The notes beneath the pieces are model-generated. The model searched no databases. It had not been told where the DNA came from and saw nothing but the letters and a program-made list of their open reading frames with translations. Below, piece after piece: positions 1 to 8,530 of a stretch of DNA of 64,000 nucleotides. This DNA comes from Roseiconus lacunae (GTDB lineage: Bacteria; Planctomycetota; Planctomycetia; Pirellulales; Pirellulaceae). Each line of letters begins with the position of its first letter. The stretch's first letter is position 1. The translations under genes and the position numbers were made by a program. The stretch spans positions 62,001 to 126,000 of the forward strand of contig NZ_VSZO01000007.1 of NCBI RefSeq assembly GCF_008312935.1. Direction: 5' to 3'.

Positions 1-280
1 GTCCGAATCTTTTGGGATTGGGCAAAAGATCGACACCTGATTGGCTCCTGCTTTCTTACGGGCTGTCCCTGTTGCGGGGGCGCTTTTTCTTGTTACGTGC
101 GGCAGGCTTGGGGAGCGACATCCGGACAAGCGTTTTCCTGCATCCGCCGGTGCTGACATGGGAATGAGACGCAGAGAAATTGGAGAAAGCTTCAACGAGT
201 ACCAAAACGACAAACGGGGCGAAGTCCGACAAGAATAGCGAACACACCGTGAGTGCTGATCTCATCGAATTCAGGCACGA
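1..280. other. Window edge with no supported gene
   Basis: This is the stretch downstream of the polyferredoxin gene, up to the left edge of the window. Several frames stay open to the edge on both strands, including one on the minus strand with an ATG near 160, but none shows a recognisable domain, a ribosome binding site or convincing protein-like composition. A gene entering from the left cannot be excluded. I see no hairpin with a T-run that would act as a clear terminator for the operon ending at 281. Confidence 0.4.
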
Positions 281-2830
281 TTAAAATGGTGATTCGCCGT
301 CGATGTCGCTGTCTACGCTTTGTCCAGCGGGAGGTTGGACTCCGAAAGGATCGTCAAAACTCGCCCCAGTCGTTTCCGCTTCCGGCTCTGGCCGCGAAGA
401 TCTGCTTTCCGTTGTATCGAATTGATTGGCCGATGGACGGATGCGGGTTGATGACGCCTCAGATTCTTCGCTCCGCATGTGCCCAGAATGATCATTCGTC
501 TTAAGGTAAGAACCTGACATCAACCGATCTTCACGCCCCTCACCGGCCTCAATGATAATCGCGGACTCTGCCAGTAGATGTTTGTCCTTAACGTTGATCG
601 CGAAGCAACGTGTTTGACAAAGTCCACAACCGACACACTTATCGGCGAGGACAACAGGTGCGGCAAACCCGGTTCCCTCGACCGGACGTCCTTCCGAGTC
701 GACCTCCACGCCGACTTGCGTGTATTCGATTGCATCGTATCCCGCCGCCTGGCATTCTTGGACGCACAGGTCACATGCCTCGGTACCGGCATAGGGCAAG
801 CATGTCGATTCATTGACAATCGCGAGCCCCATTCTTGCCGCTTTCTTCTCTTCGATCGGAAGCGCCCGAATGGCCCCCGTGGGACAAACCTGACCGCAGG
901 CGTTGCAGCTCGATTCGCATCCGGCCCAGTTGGCATTCACCATCGGCGTCCAAAGACCTTCGAGTCCTTGTTGGAAACTCTCTGGTTGGAGCACGTTGTT
1001 CGGACACGCCTTAAAGCATTCTCCACAACGGATGCACATCTCGAGAAACTCTTGTTCCGGGACGCTTCCCGGAGGACGCACAGGAAGAAAAGGTCTCGGA
1101 TCATCATTCCGGTTAATCACGGGAAGGGATCGAGCAGATTTCGCTCCGAACGTTTTGGTGCCGATCGCAACAGCCGAGCCACCTGCGATTGCTGCGGCTG
1201 ATCCCGCCGCCAATGAAAGAAAACCTCGACGTCCTAACTCAGTCTCTCCTGTCGGCGGCTCATTGATGACTTTTAGTTCAACCACATTGGATCGTTCGAC
1301 AAACTTGATCGCGTGGGTCGGACAGACCCCGGCACAGGTCTGGCAGAGAGTGCAATCGGTCACGCGAGTAGTAAAATCCGGCTTGATCGCGTCGAAGGGG
1401 CAGATCTCGACACACTTGTTGCAATGAATGCAGCTTGATTCGACCTTACGTTCGGTAACTCGAAATAGATTCCCAAGCGAAAACACGGCGCCGCTGGGAC
1501 ATACATATTTGCACCAAAAGCGAGGACGAAGTAGCCCTAACGCAAGCACCGCAGAAAAAAGCAGGATCGAAACAAAGTGCCCGGCATTCAATGAGGGGAC
1601 AAGGTGCCAGCCACGCGACCATCCATTTTGAAGCGGATCAACAATGAATAGCATCCCGCGCGTAATGACCGGAATCGCGGAAAAGAATCCAGAGACAAGC
1701 ACACCAAACATCGCCGCAACCAAAATTCCAGCGAGCAGGTAGTACTTGATGTGAACCCACCAACCATCACCAGAAACTCTGAATCGCTTGGTTCGTCTTC
1801 CGACAGCCCAGTCGAACAAGTCGATGGTCGTTCCCAAAGGACAGAGATAGCCACAAAAGCCGCGTGGAATAAAGACGCAGACAATCAAGATTGCAGCCGC
1901 GCAGCCCAACGACCAGACCCAACTTCGTGAAGCAATTGCGGTCGAGAGACTCACGAGAGGATCGAGCATTAAGAACGATTCTGCTGGCAAAAACTCTTTC
2001 CTGGCAAGACTGTTTGCGTAATGACTGGGCCATGCCGAGGGATCAATGTCCGTCGCCGTGTAGACTTGAAAGCTGGACATTCCCGTGACAAGGTCTAGAT
2101 AGTGTGGGCTTAATTCGGTCGTCGACGCGAGCTCAATCGAATCCCCCGAATCTGATAGCACGTAAAACTCTGCCAGTGAATCAAATTCACCATCGACGTT
2201 GGTTGTATCACTCGCGGAACGCACAAAGATCGGATCGTTGATGCCGATCTTCGCGTCGCGCTGATCGATCAGGAAGGTAATGGCACCGCTTTGTTGATCG
2301 AACGATTGATATGTCAGATTGCCAATGCTTTGGATCGGAGTCGGTTTTGCGTGATACGGCCAACAGACATAAAAGAATAACCAGCAGAACAGAAGAAGGC
2401 AGATCGCTTGGCTAAACCGACGCAGAGGTGATGCGACCCACGAGATCCCCAGCTTGCGAAGCAACGTGCGCGCGCGACCTCGCTTTTTCTTGTTCCAATC
2501 TGAATGCATGCCCGGCGTCAGCCGCCGCAGAAGACGACCGCCAATCGATTTTGCCGGGTTCGATTCTTTTGTGCGTTTGATCGCGGGTAGGAACCAGTCG
2601 ACACGTATCAATGCCAAGGAACGCTGGTCGCCCCAAGCGGTTTGAAACAGCGTCAATCCGAGAAAGCCACTGATCCCGGCAAGTAGCCAACCGGCGGCGA
2701 TTCCTCCGCTACTCCATTGTGCGACAGAGCCCCATTCGAGAGCGAGAGACAAGGTCAGCAGTGTCGCTAAAATCAAAAATGCGACCGCGAGGGATCGCTT
2801 TCGACGGGCCATGCTAGGTGAGTGTTTCAT
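281..2830 (-). CDS. NapH-NapG-like membrane polyferredoxin fusion
   Basis: An 849-aa protein likely to move electrons across or along the cytoplasmic membrane. The N-terminal half is polytopic and carries the two NapH/NosR-type motifs, GYLCPLG near residue 327 and CKYVCPSG near 443. These are followed by two [4Fe-4S] ferredoxin motifs (CIHCNKCVEICP and CTLCQTCAGVCP). A twin-arginine stretch, RRGFLSLAAG, then appears at about residue 533. It begins a NapG-like half with further clusters (CIRCGECFKACP, a CNACGQVCP group, CDLCVQEC, CVGCGLCQTRC). The last ~75 residues are polar and probably disordered. The ATG at 2830 overlaps the stop of the GH62 gene as ATGA, so I prefer it to an upstream start. 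Fusing NapH and NapG into one chain places a Tat-like signal inside a membrane protein. The electron donor and acceptor cannot be read from sequence. The adjacent FMN-binding protein is a plausible partner, as in NosR. Confidence 0.85.
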   Translation of the reverse strand: MKHSPSMARRKRSLAVAFLILATLLTLSLALEWGSVAQWSSGGIAAGWLLAGISGFLGLTLFQTAWGDQRSLALIRVDWFLPAIKRTKESNPAKSIGGRLLRRLTPGMHSDWNKKKRGRARTLLRKLGISWVASPLRRFSQAICLLLFCWLFFYVCWPYHAKPTPIQSIGNLTYQSFDQQSGAITFLIDQRDAKIGINDPIFVRSASDTTNVDGEFDSLAEFYVLSDSGDSIELASTTELSPHYLDLVTGMSSFQVYTATDIDPSAWPSHYANSLARKEFLPAESFLMLDPLVSLSTAIASRSWVWSLGCAAAILIVCVFIPRGFCGYLCPLGTTIDLFDWAVGRRTKRFRVSGDGWWVHIKYYLLAGILVAAMFGVLVSGFFSAIPVITRGMLFIVDPLQNGWSRGWHLVPSLNAGHFVSILLFSAVLALGLLRPRFWCKYVCPSGAVFSLGNLFRVTERKVESSCIHCNKCVEICPFDAIKPDFTTRVTDCTLCQTCAGVCPTHAIKFVERSNVVELKVINEPPTGETELGRRGFLSLAAGSAAAIAGGSAVAIGTKTFGAKSARSLPVINRNDDPRPFLPVRPPGSVPEQEFLEMCIRCGECFKACPNNVLQPESFQQGLEGLWTPMVNANWAGCESSCNACGQVCPTGAIRALPIEEKKAARMGLAIVNESTCLPYAGTEACDLCVQECQAAGYDAIEYTQVGVEVDSEGRPVEGTGFAAPVVLADKCVGCGLCQTRCFAINVKDKHLLAESAIIIEAGEGREDRLMSGSYLKTNDHSGHMRSEESEASSTRIRPSANQFDTTESRSSRPEPEAETTGASFDDPFGVQPPAGQSVDSDIDGESPF

Positions 2831-3888
2831 GGTGCGTCCACCAGTTGCAGCAGGCCGAGTTGCCACGTGATATCACCGTATTGGCCTCGCTGATATTCTT
2901 GATCGTTGGCTCCTTGGAATATCAGCTGGACCGATTTGGGATCGATTTCAAGATGCTGATTGTATCCAGATCGAAGGATTTCGCCGTGACTGTAAGATGT
3001 CGCCCAGGACTGGTCTTGATTGACCACATTGTTGACCGAGACCGCGGGATTGCCTCGGGTCGCGGCTAGTGGTCGCCAGGGTCCAGCGGGGTGAATGGCG
3101 GTAAAGAATTTGAAGTACCGACGTCGTCCGTCCTGTGCCTCGACGAGCGTTAAAAATTGGTCCTGCCCGAGCATCTTGTAGGTGTGGCTAGCTTCAAAAA
3201 GATCTGCCTCCAGCACAACCTGTTGTGCAGTCCAATCACCTTGGGGAAACCTATTCAAAGCGGTTTGGGAGTGCCAAATCCGGCCGTCAAGTGAAGTGAA
3301 TAGCAAGTGCGCATGTGTTTGATCACAAATCACCCAATAATCCAATCCGGCTTTTTTCCCTTCTGGTACGACATACAGAGGTTCGGGCTTTGACCACGAA
3401 GTTGGGGCATCTATCGTCGCCGTATAAGAATAGCAAGGGCCGTATTTGAGTCCCCTAGATTCGTCGGCAGCCTGGTAAATGAGATACCAACGCTGATCGG
3501 GTTCGAAGAAAAAGATTTGAGGCGCGCCGTGGTAGTCCATAGTGAGATCCAGCAGGTGCCAATCCGCTTGGTTGGCTTCGGACCATTTGTCGAAGTTGCA
3601 ATAGCCAATTCTGATCCGCCCCTTACCAGTCTTCTGATTTCGGAGGGTACAGAACAGGTGCCACTCACCGTCGAAACGGACGACACTGGGATCCTTGACG
3701 GCAACCCATGGTGCTTCTGAGTTTGGCAGACGCTCTTGCGATACCGAGAGTATCGGTGGCCCGACCTTCCAGTGAAACTTTCCTGTTTCCCATACCGAGT
3801 CCTGTGCATCCACCACGGAGTTCAAGCTGAATGCCAACGTGCAATATCCCACGACTGATGCGATAACGATCTTCTTCTGAATCATCAT
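2827..3888 (-). CDS. GH62 alpha-L-arabinofuranosidase, secreted
   Basis: A 353-aa glycoside hydrolase of family 62 with a signal peptide of about 28 residues (hydrophobic core IVIASVVGYCTLAF). GH62 enzymes remove arabinofuranose side chains from xylan or arabinan. The five-bladed propeller hallmarks are visible: the catalytic base Asp66 in VAVKDPSVV, Asp183 in LDYWVICD, and the general acid Glu232 in DLFEASHTYK. The downstream elements typical of the family are also there (EAQDGRRYF-like strand, SHGE, and a C-terminal WQLGLLQL strand). The length matches a single catalytic domain without a carbohydrate-binding module. Its position is odd, because it is coupled by ATGA overlaps to an FMN-binding protein upstream and a polyferredoxin downstream. 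It may act on a different, marine polysaccharide. Confidence 0.88.
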   Translation of the reverse strand: MMIQKKIVIASVVGYCTLAFSLNSVVDAQDSVWETGKFHWKVGPPILSVSQERLPNSEAPWVAVKDPSVVRFDGEWHLFCTLRNQKTGKGRIRIGYCNFDKWSEANQADWHLLDLTMDYHGAPQIFFFEPDQRWYLIYQAADESRGLKYGPCYSYTATIDAPTSWSKPEPLYVVPEGKKAGLDYWVICDQTHAHLLFTSLDGRIWHSQTALNRFPQGDWTAQQVVLEADLFEASHTYKMLGQDQFLTLVEAQDGRRRYFKFFTAIHPAGPWRPLAATRGNPAVSVNNVVNQDQSWATSYSHGEILRSGYNQHLEIDPKSVQLIFQGANDQEYQRGQYGDITWQLGLLQLVDAP

Positions 3889-5231
3889 TTCGCTCCTTGA
3901 GCAAGCGCGCGTGCGGTCGCATTGACGATCGCTTGCGAGGTGATCGTCGCCCCGCTCGTACCATCGATCTGACGCACACCTTGGGTATCGATGATCTGTT
4001 TTGGTGTATCGGTCAATGCCGCATAGAACTGCTTCTCCTTGTGGCGATTGACTTCAACATTTTTGATCGTCTTATTGGCAACCGTGACACGAACTTCCAA
4101 GTCCCCGTTGTAGCCTACGGCAGTGTCGGTGAATGTTCCGTCGGCCACCTTGGTGACATCTGCTTTGTCAAACAATTTGATCGCATTGATGGAATCTCTC
4201 GCGCGACCTTTGTAACGCTGCAAGTACTCTTGGTTGCGGGCGCGGTTGCGATCCAGGATTTGTTGATAGTAGGCGATCGCTTCGTCATGACGCCCTGCAG
4301 AACGCAATGCATCACCGGCATTTAAGAACGCCTCATTGAACGCCTGGGTGCGCCCATATTGGTCGGCTATTTTTAGTGCGGTATCAAGCTCATCCATTTC
4401 GCCGAGTAATTTGATCGCGTCGACATGCAAGCTTTTTCCTCTCAGTAGCGCCATTGCCATCGGTTTGCTCCCGAGTCGGTAGTAGCACTCCGCGAGATGG
4501 ATGCCACCTTTCTGATTGACCTGAACGTTGGCCTTTTGGAACCAGTACGCTGCGCGTGGATAGTCTTGGAAGAGCACGAAATATTTATCTGCCAAGGACG
4601 CGTAATCGCGCTGAAGCAATTCTCGGTTGCTCGTGTGTTTGTCGATGCAACCGTAGATCAGCTTGATTCCCGATCGCCAACGCGATGGATTAGGGTTCAC
4701 TCGGCCCCAGAGAAACTGGCCAACATTTTTAGATTCGTTCCAAGGACCCGACGGTTTTATGGGCCAGGTCAAGTCAAGGGTGTTCGGGTAGTTATCCGGC
4801 GTTCCGGCAAGCCAGTCGGGGTCGCTGGAGCCGACCGTTTCAATGATTTGTCTAACTTCCTTTGACGACCGAATCACTGCTTTGTTGTGCGCCGTGTCAG
4901 TTGTGGTCACGGGGCCACTGTTGCTGGGCAAAGGATTGATGACGAATCGTTTTCCGTTGAAGGTAACGGCATGGATTTTAGAATACTGATACGTCCGAGC
5001 GACGGATTGACCAGCAATGATTGATTGAAAATCAAATTCCTTGTCCGCTTTTCGAATTTCAATGACCTTCCCGGAGAGCGTCGTTCCGTTGAGAAATTCG
5101 ACGCTGTCCTGCGACCAAGCGGACTGGGCAGCGGTGACGAAACAGAAAAGGCAAAGCCATCGGATCGTTTGGGTTGCCGAGGATAAAATGGATTGGATCG
5201 TCGGGCGAATAGGTGGTTTAGAAACAGACAT
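3885..5231 (-). CDS. Exported TPR protein with C-terminal FMN-binding domain
   Basis: A 448-aa protein with an N-terminal signal peptide (core near IRWLCLFCFVTAAQSAWS). It has a short beta region around residues 45-100, TPR-like helices across about 190-345, and a C-terminal FMN_bind domain at about 360-448. That domain carries the DGTSGATITS motif, in which a Thr receives covalently bound FMN from ApbE in known members (RnfG, NqrC, NosR). The likely role is a periplasmic flavin carrier passing electrons to the polyferredoxin encoded two genes downstream. In NosR the flavin and polyferredoxin parts are one protein; here they are separate and a GH62 gene lies between them. The start at 5231 is four bases from the pump gene's stop, and the 3' end overlaps the GH62 start as ATGA. 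Confidence 0.83.
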   Translation of the reverse strand: MSVSKPPIRPTIQSILSSATQTIRWLCLFCFVTAAQSAWSQDSVEFLNGTTLSGKVIEIRKADKEFDFQSIIAGQSVARTYQYSKIHAVTFNGKRFVINPLPSNSGPVTTTDTAHNKAVIRSSKEVRQIIETVGSSDPDWLAGTPDNYPNTLDLTWPIKPSGPWNESKNVGQFLWGRVNPNPSRWRSGIKLIYGCIDKHTSNRELLQRDYASLADKYFVLFQDYPRAAYWFQKANVQVNQKGGIHLAECYYRLGSKPMAMALLRGKSLHVDAIKLLGEMDELDTALKIADQYGRTQAFNEAFLNAGDALRSAGRHDEAIAYYQQILDRNRARNQEYLQRYKGRARDSINAIKLFDKADVTKVADGTFTDTAVGYNGDLEVRVTVANKTIKNVEVNRHKEKQFYAALTDTPKQIIDTQGVRQIDGTSGATITSQAIVNATARALAQGAK

Positions 5232-5234
5232 CAG

Positions 5235-8200
5235 TTATGAGACGCTCCCGTGGATTGGTGCGGAGAAGCTGGGGACGGAGGTTGTGGAGGAAGGAAGATC
5301 GCTGACGTCGATCTCGCCTTTGACTGAACGGAACGAGTGCGAGTCCTTGGCAATCGATTCGGGCGCGAGGAACCAAAATAGGCCGGGACGGAGAAGAAAC
5401 TCGGCCAGTGTAGCGGTTATCAATCCGCCAAGGATTACGGTCGCGACGGGAAACAGGATTTCTTTGCCAGGAAGATGTCCACCGATCACCAGCGGTACCA
5501 AGCCAAGTCCTGTCGTGAGTGCGGTCATCAATACCGGGGCCAAACGATCAAGGCTGCCTTCGATGATTTGGTCTTTTCCGATCTTGCCTTCGTCTTGACG
5601 ATCAAGGTAAGTCGAAATTAGTAGAAGGCCATTTCGCGCGGCGATGCCCCCGAGAGAAACAAAGCCAACTGTAGCCGCAACAGAAAATGTTTGGCCGGTG
5701 AACGAAAGTGCGAAGATGCCGCCAACAAAAGCAGCCGGTATTGCGATCAACAGTTGAAAGGCAATACTGATCGAGTGGTACGTGGAATAGAGAATCAGAA
5801 CGACAACGAGGAATACAACGCAGCTAAGCAAGAAGATTCGACGATTGGCTTGCTGCTGGGCTTCGAATTGTCCCGCATAGGTAACGAAGTAGCCTTGAGG
5901 CAGAGCGACTTCGTTGGCGACCCGACGCCGAATTTCTTCGACGACGCTTCCCACATCGCGCCCAAGGGTGTTCACACGGATGACGATGCGTCGCCGGCCG
6001 TCTTCACGGTTAATCGTGTTCGGTCCGACAGCTTCGTAGACAGTTGCAATAGCGCCGAGTGGGATCCGTTTACCATCTGGCAACTCGAAAGGAATCCGAT
6101 GCAGATTGTCGAGGTCACGTCGTTGGGTTTCGTTCATTCGTAGCAAAATTTCAAACGACTTCTGGCCATCAATCATTTCCGAAACCTCTTTGCCATGAAT
6201 CGCCGTTTCGATGAATTGATTCACAAGGCTTGCCGGCACTCCATAGAACGCCAGCATCTCCTTTTTCAACTCGATCCTAAACTGTGGGATTGGTTGCTGC
6301 TGTTCAACAATCGGTTCAGCGATCCCAGGGATAGACTCGATCGCGTGATGGACATGCTCGGCTTGCTGCCTCAGAATATGGAGGTCGTCGCCGAAAATTT
6401 TGATCGCAATTTGGGCAGTGACTCCGGACATCAGATGGCTGATTAGGTGTGCGATCGGTTGTTCGACCTCGGTTTCTACGCCAGGAACATGCTCGACGGC
6501 TTCTTGCAGGACTTCGATCAATTCATCGCGCCGCAAACCGCTATTGGGATTAAGCGTCAATACATATTCGCTGATGTGAACGCTCATGACATGCTCGTCT
6601 TGTTCGGCACGTCCGGTACGACAGGTAAACCATAGCAATGGCGCGGTAGGGTCTTTTTCTGACTTGACTAGCTTGGCGAGATTTCGATCGGCGATGCGAC
6701 TGAGTTCGCGGCTTTCGGCAAGTGAGGTTCCTGGTGGTGCAAACAGGTTGACTTGTGCCGCGCCTTCGTCAAACGGTGGCAAGAAATCTCGCCCCATAGT
6801 CCAGGCAAGCTGGCCTCCGGCGACGCATGCGATCCCCAACGCGGTCAACGCAATGGTCAGTCCGACCGGCTGCATGCTGAATCGGATGATCGGCCGACAT
6901 GCCTTCTTAAGCTGACGCAAGACCCAACCGTCGTCTGCCTTAGAGGTGACGTTTGCATTGGGAAGCAAGAAATACGCTAGCACGGGTGTCACGGTCAGGG
7001 AGACCAACGTCGATGCACAAATTGAGACGATGTACGCGACGCCGAGTGGAGTGAATAGCCGACCTTCCATTCCTGTCAGCGCGAATAGGGGAGCGAAGAC
7101 AATGACGACCAGCAAGGTGCTCACGACGATCGCACTACGGACTTCTACACTGGCGTCAAAAATGACCCGCAAAATTGCACATGGCTGCGCCCTTTGGGCG
7201 TTTTCTTTAAGTCGGCGAAAGATGTTTTCGACATCCACAATCGCGTCATCGACCAACTCCCCTAATGCGACGGCAAGACCACCAAGTGTCATCACGTTGA
7301 TGGAAAGCCCCATCCAACGAAATACAATTGCGGTTACTAAGACCGAAAGAGGAATGGCGGTAAGCGTGATGAACGTGGTTCGAAAATTGAATAGAAATAG
7401 AAATAGAATGACCACAATCAGCACTGCACCATCACGGAGTGCTTCGACAACATTGGTGACACTGTGCTCGATGAACTCGCTTTGTTGATAAGTCATTTCA
7501 AGTGTCACATCACTCGGTAATCCTGGGCGAAGTTCTTCGAGTGCATCGCTGATCAATCGAGTCAACGCTCGTGTGTCAGCCCCGGGCTGTTTTTGGATGG
7601 TCAATACAACCGCTGATTGACCGTTGACCGAGCCATCTCCCCGCTTGTTTTGGCCCTGCTCTTTTACCTCCGCAACGTGTCCGATCTTTAATGATCGTTC
7701 GTCTTGATGCCTGATCACCGTATTGCGAATATCGGCTGTATTGGCGAATCGACCTAACCCACGCACTAGGTACTCTTTTCCGTCACGCGATAGGAACCCG
7801 CCGGTCACGTTATGATTGCTTTGTCGAAGCGCCGATTCGACTTCGGACAAGCTGACGTCATAGCGGTGAAGTTGATGGCGATCGACCAAAACGTGAAACT
7901 GTTTCCGATCGCCCCCCATCACGATTATTTGTGAGACCCCGGCGATTTTCCTGAGACGCTGTCGAACATTCCAATCGGCGATCGTGCGTAGCTCCATCGG
8001 CGACGTCGATCCATCCGAACTCCACATTCCCACCAGTGCGATTTGCCCGAGCAGCGAGGAACGTGGACCCATTTGGGGGTTGACGCCAGTGGGGAGCTGT
8101 CCGGCAGCGATTGCGAGCCTCTCTTGGACGATCTGGCGGGCAATATGAACGTCGGTGCCCCAATCGAATTCAACATGAATGACGGACAGTCCGATGTCCG

Positions 8201-8456
8201 ACGAACTTCGCACGGCGATGACTCCGTCCGCTCCATTCAAATTGGCTTCTAAAGGAAACGTAACCCGTTGTTCGACCTCTTCCGGGGCGAGGCCATCGCA
8301 TTCGGTAACGATGGAGACACGTGGCCGAGTCAGCTCAGGTAAGACATCAACGGGGAGCGTTCGCGCGGCTAGGGACCCGCAAACAATGACCGCGATCGCC
8401 GCGCAAAGGATGATCAACCGATTGCGTAACGCGAACAAGATGATCGGATTCAACAT
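5235..8456 (-). CDS. RND efflux pump, heavy-metal (CusA/CzcA) type
   Basis: A 1073-aa inner-membrane proton-driven pump of the RND superfamily. The start MLNPIILFALRNRLII is the usual beginning of this family, so I use the ATG at 8456 rather than the GTG nine bases upstream. Diagnostic segments include the first periplasmic loop start LPVDVLPELTRPRV and the transmembrane helix 4 segment GGLAVALGELVDDAIVDVENIFRR with its acidic proton-relay residues. The two-fold repeat continues with a second set of helices ending near residue 1040. The adaptor is encoded 74 bases upstream. No outer-membrane TolC-type gene lies beside them. His-rich stretches in the adaptor favour a metal cation, but the substrate is not certain. 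Confidence 0.92.
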   Translation of the reverse strand: MLNPIILFALRNRLIILCAAIAVIVCGSLAARTLPVDVLPELTRPRVSIVTECDGLAPEEVEQRVTFPLEANLNGADGVIAVRSSSDIGLSVIHVEFDWGTDVHIARQIVQERLAIAAGQLPTGVNPQMGPRSSLLGQIALVGMWSSDGSTSPMELRTIADWNVRQRLRKIAGVSQIIVMGGDRKQFHVLVDRHQLHRYDVSLSEVESALRQSNHNVTGGFLSRDGKEYLVRGLGRFANTADIRNTVIRHQDERSLKIGHVAEVKEQGQNKRGDGSVNGQSAVVLTIQKQPGADTRALTRLISDALEELRPGLPSDVTLEMTYQQSEFIEHSVTNVVEALRDGAVLIVVILFLFLFNFRTTFITLTAIPLSVLVTAIVFRWMGLSINVMTLGGLAVALGELVDDAIVDVENIFRRLKENAQRAQPCAILRVIFDASVEVRSAIVVSTLLVVIVFAPLFALTGMEGRLFTPLGVAYIVSICASTLVSLTVTPVLAYFLLPNANVTSKADDGWVLRQLKKACRPIIRFSMQPVGLTIALTALGIACVAGGQLAWTMGRDFLPPFDEGAAQVNLFAPPGTSLAESRELSRIADRNLAKLVKSEKDPTAPLLWFTCRTGRAEQDEHVMSVHISEYVLTLNPNSGLRRDELIEVLQEAVEHVPGVETEVEQPIAHLISHLMSGVTAQIAIKIFGDDLHILRQQAEHVHHAIESIPGIAEPIVEQQQPIPQFRIELKKEMLAFYGVPASLVNQFIETAIHGKEVSEMIDGQKSFEILLRMNETQRRDLDNLHRIPFELPDGKRIPLGAIATVYEAVGPNTINREDGRRRIVIRVNTLGRDVGSVVEEIRRRVANEVALPQGYFVTYAGQFEAQQQANRRIFLLSCVVFLVVVLILYSTYHSISIAFQLLIAIPAAFVGGIFALSFTGQTFSVAATVGFVSLGGIAARNGLLLISTYLDRQDEGKIGKDQIIEGSLDRLAPVLMTALTTGLGLVPLVIGGHLPGKEILFPVATVILGGLITATLAEFLLRPGLFWFLAPESIAKDSHSFRSVKGEIDVSDLPSSTTSVPSFSAPIHGSVS

Positions 8457-8530
8457 GACAAACACTCAACAACAAGGCGAAAGAGAAACAGTCCGAAGGG
8501 CGAAGCGATCCACACTTGATCTTGACGCTG

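Noticed and set aside
578..1201. A 207-codon plus-strand frame opposite the polyferredoxin gene
   Set aside because: It lies entirely antisense to a clear Fe-S protein gene and has low-complexity, Arg-rich composition typical of a shadow frame.
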